In this document: positions 1 through 9,764 of the stretch, one piece after another | Layout: the number at the start of each line of letters is the position of its first letter | Numbering within the stretch: the first letter of the stretch is position 1 | Assembly (NCBI GenBank): GCA_018222765.1 | Contig: JAAEZT010000001.1 | Location: 19,452-83,451, forward strand | Direction of reading: 5' to 3' | DNA from: a bacterium | GTDB lineage: Bacteria > Verrucomicrobiota > Verrucomicrobiia > Verrucomicrobiales > Akkermansiaceae | Length of the DNA: 64,000 bases | Translations under genes and position numbers: made by a program | The notes under the pieces: model-generated | The model's input: only the letters and a program-made list of their open reading frames with translations | Databases searched by the model: none | Told to the model about the DNA's origin: nothing

Positions 1-2
1 TC

Positions 3-2945
3 GGTTGGGAGGGCGCCGTGAGTGGCGGACAGAAAGTCAACGACGGCAAGGAACACATCGCGGTCGTCACCGGCACAGAAAAAGGCGGGGTCTCACTCTA
101 CCTCGACGGGAATCTCATCCAGAAAAACAAGTCACTCACCTCCAAGGACAAAGTAGGTCACGTTTTTAAAATTGGTTCCACCGCCCGCGATTTCGGAGGC
201 GATTTCAAAGATGGCTCCATCGACCAAGTTCTCTTTTGGAAACGCGCCCTGCCCGAGAAGGACATTCGTTTGATGGCTGAGAAGAAAACGAACCAACTCA
301 ATACGCCCGACTTTCATTGGAAGAAGAACGGCTCATCATCATCCGGCCCAAAGCCCGATCTCCTCAGCAAGGTTCCGCATCCCGGATTCTCCACGACTAT
401 CTCAATTGCTAAAACTCCCGGCCTCACCATCCACGAAGCCTGGCTCCAGCCACTCGAAGTCTCCGACCACCAAGCCATCATCTCAGTTTGGGATGACAAT
501 TCATTTAAACGAGGTCAAAAAATCTACCAACAACTCTGCGTCACCTGCCACGGCACCGTAGAAAAGGAAGGCTCCATTCCCATCGCCCTGAAATTCCACG
601 AAGGGAAATTCAAGAATGGCAAGGATCCCTACCGCATGTGGCAGACCATCAATAAAGGCTACGGTATGATGATGCCCATGCCGCAGTTTTCCACGCGGCA
701 GAAATACGACGTTATCCACTACATCCGCGAAGAATTCCTCGCCAAACACAACAAAGGCGAACTCACCAAAGTCGACGAGGCCTATCTCTCTTCTCTCCCC
801 CGCGGCATCTCCGGCATTGAGGAAAAAGAATCTAAAAAGACTCCGCCTCCCTACGAAATGATGGACTTCGGCAACTACCTTTTCTGGACCTACCAAATTG
901 AACCCGGCCCGCTCAATAAGGACGTCAATATCGCCCAGAAGGGTCTCGCCATTCGCCTCGACGACGGACTCGGTGGTATTTCAAAGGGCAGCGCCTGGGC
1001 CGTCTACGATCACGACACCATGCGCCTCGCCGCCATCTACACCGGCGACAAGTTCGTCGACTGGAAGGGCATCGCCTTCGACGGATCGCACGGAACTCAT
1101 ACTTCCATCGCCGGCGAACGCATTCTCGTCAATCCAGACAAACCCGGCTGGGCCCACCCTGAAACCGGATCGTGGGAGCCTATCCGAACGAAAGGAAAAG
1201 ACGGACGACTCTTCGGCCCGCTGCCTAAGGACTGGGTAAAGTTCGAAGGTGTTTTCCTCGGTAATAGTGGAACGGCTATCAAATACAAAGTTGGTGATAC
1301 TCAGGTGACCGACACTTTTATTCCTACCGCGGACAATGGTGCGTTTTACCGCTTGGTGCAGGTTGGACAGGGGAAATCGAAGCTCAAAATGAGAGTTGGA
1401 AAGGCCATCGAAGACCTTCCCAACAAGAACTACTCAATCGAGGACGGATCTCTCTGCCGAACATTTGAACCCTCCTCTCAAGCCCTGATTCTCTACACAG
1501 CCGACGGTAAAATCATCGAAGAAGATTCAATATCCGTCCACAAACACTGGCAGCCTAGAAGAACATCACCTGTCACCGTCACCACCGAGATCCAACGTGG
1601 TGAAGAAGACGGAGCTTTCGCTGTCGACGTCCTCACAGTACCCAATCGCAACATTAATCCGCACAGCGCGTGGATGCGCACCAGCGGATTTGATTTCTAT
1701 CCCGATGGCAAACGAGCCGCCGTCTGCACCTGGATGGGAGATGTCTGGATCGTCGAAGGCATCGATCAACTCGATGGAAAGCTTACCTGGAAACGCATTT
1801 GCTCCGGACTCTTCCAGCCGCTCGGTCTCAAGATTGTAAACGACAAGATCCACGTCACCTGCCGCGACCAGCTCGCCAAACTTCACGACACCAATGGCGA
1901 CGAAATGATCGACTACATAGAATGCCTCAATAACGACCACCAGGTCACCGAGCACTTCCACGAATTCGCGATGGGGCTGCAAACCGACGACAAAGGCAAC
2001 TTCTACTACGCCAAGTCCGCCCGCCACGCCAAGGACTCACTCGTCCCCCACCACGGCACTCTCTTGCGGATCTCACCTGATGGCTCAAAAACCGACATCC
2101 TCGCCACCGGATTCCGCGCCGCCAATGGCGTCTGCCTTAACCCCGACGGAACTTTCATCGTCACCGACCAGGAAGGCCACTGGAATCCCAAGAACCGCAT
2201 CAATTGGGTCAACGGCGACGGACCCACCGAGTTCTTCGGCAACGTCTACGGCTACTCCCCCGTCACCGACATCAGCGACGATGCGATGTCGAATCCCCTT
2301 TGCTGGATCACCAATGCCTTCGACCGCTCGCCTTCCGAACTCCTCTGGGTTCCCAAGGACGCCAAGTGGGGAGCTCTCAACGGCCAACTCCTCAATCTGA
2401 GTTACGGCTATGGGAAAATCTTTGTCGTTCCCCACGAGACCGTCGGCAAGCAACGTCAGGGAGGCATGTGCGAACTTCCCCTCGAGAAATTCCCCACCGG
2501 CATCATGCGCGGACGTTTCCATCCTGGCGACGGACAACTCTACGGCTGCGGCATGTTCGCGTGGGCCGGCACGCAACGCCAGGCCGGCGGCTTCTACCGC
2601 GTCCGCAAGACCAATCAGGCCGCCAACCTTCCCACCAAAATCGAGGCCACAAAATCAGGGGTCACCCTGACCCTCTCCGACCCAATCGATTCCACCTCGG
2701 CGAAGCCCGAAAACTTCACGATCAAAGCCTGGGACCTCAAGCGCACCAAAAGCTACGGCTCGAAACACTATAACGAACGTGAATTAAAAGTTACCGCCGC
2801 CAAACTCTCCGGAAATAAACTCAGCCTCGCCATCGCCGGACTCCAACCCACCTGGGGCATGTCCATCGAAATGAGACTCACCGACCCAAAAGGCGAAAAC
2901 TTCAAACGGCTCATCCACAACTCCATCTTCGAGCTGGAAAAGTAA
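3..2945 (+). CDS. Large secreted LamG + cytochrome c + beta-propeller (PVC-type dehydrogenase-like) protein, 5' end truncated by the window
   Basis: Frame is open to the window edge (GWEGAVSGGQ precedes the listed Met). C-terminal part of a LamG domain (GKEHIAVVTG..VSLYLDGNLI..FKIGSTARDF..GSIDQVLFWKRAL), heme motif CVTCHG, then a propeller-like region. Confidence 0.8.
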   Translation, partial: GWEGAVSGGQKVNDGKEHIAVVTGTEKGGVSLYLDGNLIQKNKSLTSKDKVGHVFKIGSTARDFGGDFKDGSIDQVLFWKRALPEKDIRLMAEKKTNQLNTPDFHWKKNGSSSSGPKPDLLSKVPHPGFSTTISIAKTPGLTIHEAWLQPLEVSDHQAIISVWDDNSFKRGQKIYQQLCVTCHGTVEKEGSIPIALKFHEGKFKNGKDPYRMWQTINKGYGMMMPMPQFSTRQKYDVIHYIREEFLAKHNKGELTKVDEAYLSSLPRGISGIEEKESKKTPPPYEMMDFGNYLFWTYQIEPGPLNKDVNIAQKGLAIRLDDGLGGISKGSAWAVYDHDTMRLAAIYTGDKFVDWKGIAFDGSHGTHTSIAGERILVNPDKPGWAHPETGSWEPIRTKGKDGRLFGPLPKDWVKFEGVFLGNSGTAIKYKVGDTQVTDTFIPTADNGAFYRLVQVGQGKSKLKMRVGKAIEDLPNKNYSIEDGSLCRTFEPSSQALILYTADGKIIEEDSISVHKHWQPRRTSPVTVTTEIQRGEEDGAFAVDVLTVPNRNINPHSAWMRTSGFDFYPDGKRAAVCTWMGDVWIVEGIDQLDGKLTWKRICSGLFQPLGLKIVNDKIHVTCRDQLAKLHDTNGDEMIDYIECLNNDHQVTEHFHEFAMGLQTDDKGNFYYAKSARHAKDSLVPHHGTLLRISPDGSKTDILATGFRAANGVCLNPDGTFIVTDQEGHWNPKNRINWVNGDGPTEFFGNVYGYSPVTDISDDAMSNPLCWITNAFDRSPSELLWVPKDAKWGALNGQLLNLSYGYGKIFVVPHETVGKQRQGGMCELPLEKFPTGIMRGRFHPGDGQLYGCGMFAWAGTQRQAGGFYRVRKTNQAANLPTKIEATKSGVTLTLSDPIDSTSAKPENFTIKAWDLKRTKSYGSKHYNERELKVTAAKLSGNKLSLAIAGLQPTWGMSIEMRLTDPKGENFKRLIHNSIFELEK

Positions 2946-3004
2946 GTACCTGCAATAACTTACCGATAGTCTTCCCGCAGCGACTCAACTCAAAACCAAT
3001 GAGT

Positions 3005-4312
3005 TTAACTCAGATCCACCGCTTCGACTTCCGTAGTGTATCGTTTAAGCCCATTCATATCGGTCCAAGTTGCAACCAACTTTTCTTTCGTTGCATCGAC
3101 TTTTAGAAATACATTTTTTGCGGTCTCACTCCACTTTCGAGCAGGATGCTTTACATCAAGAGAGGGAATAATCTTATCGTGCATTGGCGAGATCACATAT
3201 TCATGTAACGGGTAGCCCAAAGAGGCCGAACCATAGTCATGGTGACGGCAGACGTGAATATCACCGGAAACCAGCATGACTCCGGGGATTTTTTCTTGCT
3301 TAATGAACCTGAAGAGCGCCTCGCGTTCAGCTGAATAGGTTTCCCAGTGATCCTTCTCGGTGTTTCCCTTAGGATACCACACCATGCCGCCACAAAGCAT
3401 TTTGAATGGAGCGTCGGACGCCCTCAGCGATTTCTTGAGCCATTCCCACTGCGTTTCCCCCAGACATGTCTTCTGTGAGGGATCCGCGAAAGATTGAGCC
3501 GTTTGTGAAAACCAGCGGTCATCCAGCAACCAAAGCTCAACCGGACCCCGACGGAAATTTGTATAAATGCCCGCATCATTTTCGCCGTAGTTGGCCAAGG
3601 CGCTATATTCGATAAACGCTTTTCGAATATCTCGCTTCTTAGGCATCAGGCCATCGGAATCATTCTTCCCGAAATCATGGTCATCCCATGTTCCCCAAAA
3701 CGGAATCTTCTTCTGCAACTTGACCAGGCTTGGCAAAGTCGACCAAAACTCACGGCGTCTCGCCCGGTTTTTCGCGAGATCATTTGAATCAATGTATGGG
3801 CTGTCTCCAAGAAGACAAAAACCCTCAATTTTTTCAGCGGAAATCTGACCCCATATTTTATCAAATTTATCGCTCGAAACACACGACCCCATTCCTAGAA
3901 CTACGCGCTCAATGTCCTTGGTTTTTGGTGGTGTGCGGGCAGAAAAAACAGCCCCCTCAAATAGCGGCCTTCCTTTAAAGTCCAAAAAATTACCGGTATA
4001 GACTGTGTCTGGCTTCAAACCTGAGACTTCGAATTTCACACAAAAATCACTCTCCCTTTCAGCCACCCCATACAATCGGGCAACTTCTTGACTGTCACCA
4101 GTTGTCACAATCAACTCAATTTTCCCTTCACGAGGGGCGCGCACAAATGTGAAAATTCGATTCTCATCAATATGCCCTAGAACCGGACCAACACTTTTCT
4201 TTTCAGCCTCCTCGCCAAATATATTACCCGCCGCCATCACTCCAATTGATGTCAATGCTGTCGTCCGAGCGAAGTTCCGGCGTGTCATCAGCTTCTGGTT
4301 TGTATTTTTCAT
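3005..4312 (-). CDS. PhoD-like alkaline phosphatase family protein with Tat-type signal
   Basis: TRRNFARTTALTSIGVMAAG Tat-like leader; metallophosphatase motifs GMGSCVSSDKFDKIW, GDSPYIDSND, WDDHDFGKND, SGDIHVCRHHDYG. Start taken at internal Met (MKNTNQ) rather than ORF start 4369. Confidence 0.85.
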   Translation of the reverse strand: MKNTNQKLMTRRNFARTTALTSIGVMAAGNIFGEEAEKKSVGPVLGHIDENRIFTFVRAPREGKIELIVTTGDSQEVARLYGVAERESDFCVKFEVSGLKPDTVYTGNFLDFKGRPLFEGAVFSARTPPKTKDIERVVLGMGSCVSSDKFDKIWGQISAEKIEGFCLLGDSPYIDSNDLAKNRARRREFWSTLPSLVKLQKKIPFWGTWDDHDFGKNDSDGLMPKKRDIRKAFIEYSALANYGENDAGIYTNFRRGPVELWLLDDRWFSQTAQSFADPSQKTCLGETQWEWLKKSLRASDAPFKMLCGGMVWYPKGNTEKDHWETYSAEREALFRFIKQEKIPGVMLVSGDIHVCRHHDYGSASLGYPLHEYVISPMHDKIIPSLDVKHPARKWSETAKNVFLKVDATKEKLVATWTDMNGLKRYTTEVEAVDLS

Positions 4313-4463
4313 GAATTGTTGATGGTGCGTATATCTGCAGAACGCAGAGAGTAGCCGACGCCCAGACAAAGCCTGTTGGTTGTAACGCCTTGTCCGGCAT
4401 CTCGCTTATCGGAGAGATCGATCGGCACGGCCAGCATTTGTCAGGGAGCTCATACTGATCGCT

Positions 4464-4658
4464 TTAACCCTTTTCTAAAATAACGATAGAGACAGATTGG
4501 AGTCCATGTCCCGTCCCGCTCATTGGAATGGAATTCTCTACTTTCCAACCCTCATCTAGATACTGGTTTAGTTCATTGAGCGCATTTTCAGACGCTTGCT
4601 CCTTTTTCCTTCCAGCAAGTGCATTGACATCCAGCGCGACTATAATTGCTTTTCTCAT
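4464..4658 (-). CDS. Small hypothetical protein (64 aa)
   Basis: Intact short ORF with plausible composition in an otherwise empty gap; no family recognised. Confidence 0.4.
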   Translation of the reverse strand: MRKAIIVALDVNALAGRKKEQASENALNELNQYLDEGWKVENSIPMSGTGHGLQSVSIVILEKG

Positions 4659-4778
4659 GGGTTCTCTGTTTTGTGGTGGCCGCTACGATAATCGTCTCAA
4701 CTCTCGTTTTGTAGACTACAAAATCAGGAATATTTTCTAAGCCGAACGTCAAAGGTCAGATGCGGCAGGCTGCGTTAG

Positions 4779-6251
4779 CTACTCGCCGTTATCTGCACTA
4801 CCTTGTTGTGCCGTCCATAGAGCACGAAGTCGCGTGATTGCTTCCACATACTTTGATTCCTCGATCATGTTTGCTGCTTCGATGGGATTTGTCCGGTAGT
4901 CGTAGAACTCTTCAGCGAGGATCTTGCCGCTTGTGAGCTCTACCCAACGTGTGTAGCGGTATCGATCGTCCCGAATCGAGTAGCCCATGTTTTTAGGATT
5001 TGCGCGAGTGAAGTTGTAAGAGACTGGCCGGGGAAATTGAGAAAGAGCAAAGTTTTTCAACTTCCGACTTTGGTCGTCCAGTGATGCGGCAAGGCTTTGG
5101 CCCTCGAGCTTTTTGGGCGCTGGCAGCTTACAAAGTTCCGCAAGTGTCGGGTAGAGATCGAGCGCCTCCACTGCTTGGGTGACCACTCCACCTTTGTCTT
5201 TCTGTGTCGGACTGGCAAAGAGCAGCGGGATCCGTGTGCAAATGTCAAAGTTGGTCAGTTTGCCCCATAGATCATGCTCGCCCAGGTGAAACCCGTGGTC
5301 ACCGTACAGGGCAACGATTGTGTTGGTGTCGAGGTGCAGTTCTTCAAGGGCAGCGAGGACACGGCCGAGTTGGGCGTCCATGTAGCTGGTCGCGGCGTAA
5401 TAGCCGTGGCGTGTTTGAGCGATGATGTCTTGCGAGATTGGCCCTTTGTTAGGAATATCGCGGTAGCCGCGTACCTCCGGCCAGTTGTGCGACGCAATTT
5501 TAGGTGCTCCGGTGGGGAACTTTGGGTTGGCAGGTGCCGTGAATTGGCTTTGATCATACATTGCCCAGTATTTTTCCGGGGCAGAAAAAGGGAGGTGAGG
5601 CTTACGAAAACCGACGGCAAGAAAGAACGGTTTACCGCGGCGCTTAAATTCTTTGAGCCGCGCGATGGCAGCGTCCGCGACTTTGCCATCAATGTAGTCG
5701 CTGTCATCGGCATCAGATTTTTCCGAGGCCGCAGCTTTTCTTCCTGTGCGATTGGCTTTGAGGACATACTGGTTAATCTTGGAAACATGATCAAACAACG
5801 GTGGCATTGACCACGAAGGTTCGTCGACCGACCCTTTCCCGCTGCCGTGGTAGATCTTACCGATTGATGCAGTGATATGGCCATGTTGTTTGAACAGCTG
5901 CGGGAGTGTGACGACATCTGGCTTGTGGGCTCTAAAATGTTTGTTGAGACCCCACACCTCGAGCGTGTCAGGCCGTAGACCAGTCATCACCGACGCCCGT
6001 GAAGGATTACAGATGGCGATCTGGCAATGTGCATTGAGAAAGACCGTGCCACGCTTGGCGAGTGCGTCGATGTTGGGTGTGACAGCAAGTGGATCTCCAA
6101 ACGCACCGACATTGCCACGTAGGTCGTCTACAACGATGAACAACACATTGCGATCAGCGGCCAACAATGCAATGCGTGGAAGCATAAGCATCGCAAGAAC
6201 AAGAGACTTCAGTATTCTTGAGAATGATCTTCTGTCAGTCATGATCTGCAC
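4779..6251 (-). CDS. Sulfatase (iduronate-2-sulfatase-like)
   Basis: N-terminal NVLFIVVDDLRG, formylglycine motif CNPSRASVMTG, GKIYHG, GDHGFHLGEHDLWGK. Confidence 0.93.
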   Translation of the reverse strand: MQIMTDRRSFSRILKSLVLAMLMLPRIALLAADRNVLFIVVDDLRGNVGAFGDPLAVTPNIDALAKRGTVFLNAHCQIAICNPSRASVMTGLRPDTLEVWGLNKHFRAHKPDVVTLPQLFKQHGHITASIGKIYHGSGKGSVDEPSWSMPPLFDHVSKINQYVLKANRTGRKAAASEKSDADDSDYIDGKVADAAIARLKEFKRRGKPFFLAVGFRKPHLPFSAPEKYWAMYDQSQFTAPANPKFPTGAPKIASHNWPEVRGYRDIPNKGPISQDIIAQTRHGYYAATSYMDAQLGRVLAALEELHLDTNTIVALYGDHGFHLGEHDLWGKLTNFDICTRIPLLFASPTQKDKGGVVTQAVEALDLYPTLAELCKLPAPKKLEGQSLAASLDDQSRKLKNFALSQFPRPVSYNFTRANPKNMGYSIRDDRYRYTRWVELTSGKILAEEFYDYRTNPIEAANMIEESKYVEAITRLRALWTAQQGSADNGE

Positions 6252-6402
6252 AACGATTGAGCGCTAGCACCCGCTGCCGGGAGCACCAAGTCGCAACAGG
6301 GTCAAGTCTCCAAATAAAGAGGGGCATGTCAATTCACGGCGAGGAAGCGGGTTGTCCAGCCGCATCATGTTCGGCAGCCTTCAAAAGGGCGATTCCGAGA
6401 AC

Positions 6403-7044
6403 TTAACGATCCCACTCACAAGGAACGCCAAACCACTCTGACAGAGTCTCGCTCAACCAGACGACAGATTCACGGCAGAGGGTCTTGGAGTCCAAGATAT
6501 ACTTCTTTCGACCCACCACCCAAAGAGTATACCAACTCGATCTACCGCTACCACTCGAGCTGCTAACTCGCTTGATGTGCATACGCAAACACTGGATGTC
6601 ATCCGCCCTGATGAAGCTACTGCTGGAGAAGAACAAAAACCGCTTCTTGATCTCAAGCCCCTGCTTGGAGGCTGTGAAGAAGGTGTATCCGAACAAGTTC
6701 CACAATATTAGGCGTCCAAAATAGACAAGGAAGAAAAGCCCAATCAATAATGCCCCCGCGACCACGAATCCAGCCTGCTCGAAGGGACGTTCGAAAAGGA
6801 TAGGCCAGCCCCGTATTCCGAAATACAAGGGCACCCCGCTGAAAACACCTGCGAAGATGGAAATCGCAATCGCGCCAAATATTCGGGAGCCCATATCCTG
6901 CGGGCCGTAGGATATGATGTGTGAGTCAGACTTCGAGGATGGAAGTAGCTGAATAGAGTCCGAAATTTTCTGCGGAGCGACAACACTCTTGGTCGGAAAT
7001 CCTGACGGAGGGTTCTCCTCCTGCGTATAATCTATCCTAGTCAT
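6403..7044 (-). CDS. Hypothetical membrane protein
   Basis: 213 aa ORF with two hydrophobic segments (GAIAISIFAGVFSGVPLYFGI; AGFVVAGALLIGLFFLVYFGRLILWNLF). Confidence 0.6.
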   Translation of the reverse strand: MTRIDYTQEENPPSGFPTKSVVAPQKISDSIQLLPSSKSDSHIISYGPQDMGSRIFGAIAISIFAGVFSGVPLYFGIRGWPILFERPFEQAGFVVAGALLIGLFFLVYFGRLILWNLFGYTFFTASKQGLEIKKRFLFFSSSSFIRADDIQCLRMHIKRVSSSSGSGRSSWYTLWVVGRKKYILDSKTLCRESVVWLSETLSEWFGVPCEWDR

Positions 7045-7382
7045 TTTAGCGATTACCTTTCATGCCGAACACTTAAATTAGTAGCACGGTCGGAGCAACT
7101 CCTCGTCATTTCCCGTTCACCTGAGTTAAGGTGATCTTCATGTTTTTATTTGTCTATCAGTAACTTCCTCCATCGTTTTTAGACACTCTTGATATTCCCC
7201 AGAACCCAAGCGGCCTTAATCGTTCCACTGCGGCGAGAATCGCTTAAACCTTATTTTTTAGCTGAATACTTAAATGCTCCCTCCCAACTCCCTTACACCT
7301 CAATTTCTCCGCCGTTCCCCACCATGAAAGACACCCCGGTTTCCGAGGGTATTAGGGACGACTTAAACCGTCACCGGTCTCA

Positions 7383-9761
7383 ATGTCTTTTATGCGTATC
7401 CTTACTCTGCCCCTCACCATTCTATGGTCAGCGAGTGCTTGCTCCGGAGCGATCGATTTCCCATCCGAGGTTCTGCCGGTCCTCGAGGAGCATTGCTTTA
7501 AATGCCATGGCGAGAAGAAGCAGAAAGGCAAACTCCGTCTCGATACCCTTTCGCCCGATCTCCTCAAGAGCCGCATCGCGGCCGAGACCTGGCACGATGT
7601 CCGCGACGCCCTGAACCTCGGCGAAATGCCGCCCGAGGAGGAACCGGAATTATCCCGCGAGAAACGTCAGATTCTTGTGGGCTGGGTCAATCAGGAAATC
7701 GACGCCCTTATCGAGGCCAAAAAGAGCACCGGCGGGCGCGTGGTCTTGCGCCGCCTCAACCGCAGCGAATACCAAAACACGATGCGCGATCTACTCGGTA
7801 TCGAGCACAACTATGTGAAGGATTTCCCGCCTGAGAGTCTCTCGGAAGATGGCTTTCGCAATGAAGGGTCGACCTTGCAAATCTCCGACCTGCAAATGGA
7901 ATACTATCTCAAAGCGGCCCGTGAAGGACTTCGCAAGGCTATCGTCATAGGGCCAAGACCGAAGGTGATCCGACAGGAATTTACCAAGACGGTGAAGGAC
8001 AAAAATCGTGGCAGTAATATTCTCGATAAGGACCAACAGTTCATCGTCAAATTGATGGAATACCCCGAGGAAGGCGAGGTCATCATCCGCACCACCGTTC
8101 GGGCCGAACATGCCGAGAATCGCGGCTACCCGCAACTCCGCGCCGCCATCGGATACCGTGCCGACGTCCAAGCCCCGCGAGAATTCATCAAATCACAAGA
8201 CGTGGTGAGCGAAGACTGGCAGGAATTTGAATTCCGCAGTCGTATCGAAAACTTCCCCCTCCCCAGCAAGACGCAAAGCAAATTCCCCGGCCTCTTGGTC
8301 TGGCTCGACAATGCCTACGCCGAAGGCCGGGACAAACCACTGAAGGCGCGCGGCAATGGCAAAAAGAAAAAGCAAACTAAAGGCCCGCTAGCCTATCCCC
8401 AAATCGAAGTGCAATCGATGGAGTTTATCGGGCCAGTCTTCAAACAATGGCCACCACAATACCACACCGCGCTTCTTGCGCCGCGGGAGTCGGGCGAGAA
8501 TGAAACCACTCATGTGAGCAAGCTCCTCACCAAATTCATGAGCCGGGCCTTCCGCCGTCCCGTCGAAAAGTCAGAAACCCTACCCTACCTCAAGTTCTAC
8601 CAATCGATCCGCTCCACCCTGGCCTCCTTCGAAGAAGCGATGCAGGAAACCTTCGCGATGATCCTGATTTCGCCAGACTTTCTCTACCTCGTCGAGCCGT
8701 CTTCCGAAACCAAGCGCCCTCTCAATGATTGGGAGATGGCCTCGCGCCTCTCCTACTTCCTCTGGAGCACCATGCCGGACCCGCAGCTTTTCAAACTGGC
8801 TAGGGAGAAAAAGCTCCGTGATCCAAAAGTCCTTCAGTCGGAGATTGAAAGGATGATTTCCGACGAGCGGTCTTGGCAATTCATCGAACAGTTCACCGAC
8901 CAATGGCTCGACCTCGGCGCGCTACAACGTGTCGCGATCAATCCGAACTACTATCCAAAATTCGACGACGCTTTGAAGACTTCGATGCGACAGGAAAGCC
9001 TCCACTTTTTCAAAGAAATCTTCCAGAAAGACCTCAGCGCGCTCAACTTCCTCGACTCGAAATTCACAATGCTGAACGAACCTCTCGCCAAACACTACGG
9101 CCTCACCGGACCGCGCGGGAGCAGCTTCGAACGCGTCGCTTTGAAACCGAAAGATCATCGCGGCGGCGTCCTTACCCACGGCAGCATTCTTCTGGGGAAT
9201 TCCACCGGCGAAGATTCGCATCCTGTAAAGCGCGCGGTTTGGATTCGCGAACGTCTCCTCGACGACCCGCCCTCTGACCCCCCGCCCAACGTCCCCAACC
9301 TCGATTCGAATAACCCCGATTTCGCCAATCTCTCAGTGCGTGATCAACTCGCCGCACATCGCGAAGAAGCCTCGTGCAAGGACTGCCATCGCGGCATCGA
9401 CCCCTGGGGCATTCCCATGGAGAGCTACGGCGGCGACGGCTTGTGGCGCGACAACATTCTCCGAAAGAAGACCAAGGGCAAAGGGATGAACAAGCTCCCC
9501 GTCGACACGGAAACCACCCTCCCCGATGGGCACGAGATTGGCAACATCGCTGATTTGAAAAGCTACCTCCTCAAAAACAGGAAGGATCAGTTCGCGAAAG
9601 CCTTCACCTCCAAGCTTCTGACCTACGCCCTCGGGCGACGCCTCGAAATCACTGATGAGAAGACCGTCGAGGACTTGACCGGAAAATTCATCACCAATAA
9701 TTTTCGCATAAAACCACTCATTCAGCTCGTCGTGGCGAGCGAAACCTTCCAAACTAAATAA
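7383..9761 (+). CDS. DUF1592/DUF1588/DUF1587/DUF1585 cytochrome c-domain protein
   Basis: CFKCHG heme motif after signal peptide; LRRLNRSEYQNTMRDLLGI; SRAFRRPV; SRLSYFLWSTMPD; RGGVLTHGSIL; CKDCHRGIDPWG. Start may be Met at 7392. Confidence 0.92.
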   Translation: MSFMRILTLPLTILWSASACSGAIDFPSEVLPVLEEHCFKCHGEKKQKGKLRLDTLSPDLLKSRIAAETWHDVRDALNLGEMPPEEEPELSREKRQILVGWVNQEIDALIEAKKSTGGRVVLRRLNRSEYQNTMRDLLGIEHNYVKDFPPESLSEDGFRNEGSTLQISDLQMEYYLKAAREGLRKAIVIGPRPKVIRQEFTKTVKDKNRGSNILDKDQQFIVKLMEYPEEGEVIIRTTVRAEHAENRGYPQLRAAIGYRADVQAPREFIKSQDVVSEDWQEFEFRSRIENFPLPSKTQSKFPGLLVWLDNAYAEGRDKPLKARGNGKKKKQTKGPLAYPQIEVQSMEFIGPVFKQWPPQYHTALLAPRESGENETTHVSKLLTKFMSRAFRRPVEKSETLPYLKFYQSIRSTLASFEEAMQETFAMILISPDFLYLVEPSSETKRPLNDWEMASRLSYFLWSTMPDPQLFKLAREKKLRDPKVLQSEIERMISDERSWQFIEQFTDQWLDLGALQRVAINPNYYPKFDDALKTSMRQESLHFFKEIFQKDLSALNFLDSKFTMLNEPLAKHYGLTGPRGSSFERVALKPKDHRGGVLTHGSILLGNSTGEDSHPVKRAVWIRERLLDDPPSDPPPNVPNLDSNNPDFANLSVRDQLAAHREEASCKDCHRGIDPWGIPMESYGGDGLWRDNILRKKTKGKGMNKLPVDTETTLPDGHEIGNIADLKSYLLKNRKDQFAKAFTSKLLTYALGRRLEITDEKTVEDLTGKFITNNFRIKPLIQLVVASETFQTK

Positions 9762-9764
9762 ATC

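Noticed and set aside
2945-2966. TAAGT/ACTTA repeat after the first CDS as a terminator
   Set aside because: Only a 5-bp stem with no T tract.
7189-7614. 141-aa ORF before the DUF1592 gene
   Set aside because: Overlaps the DUF1592 CDS in another frame; no motif.
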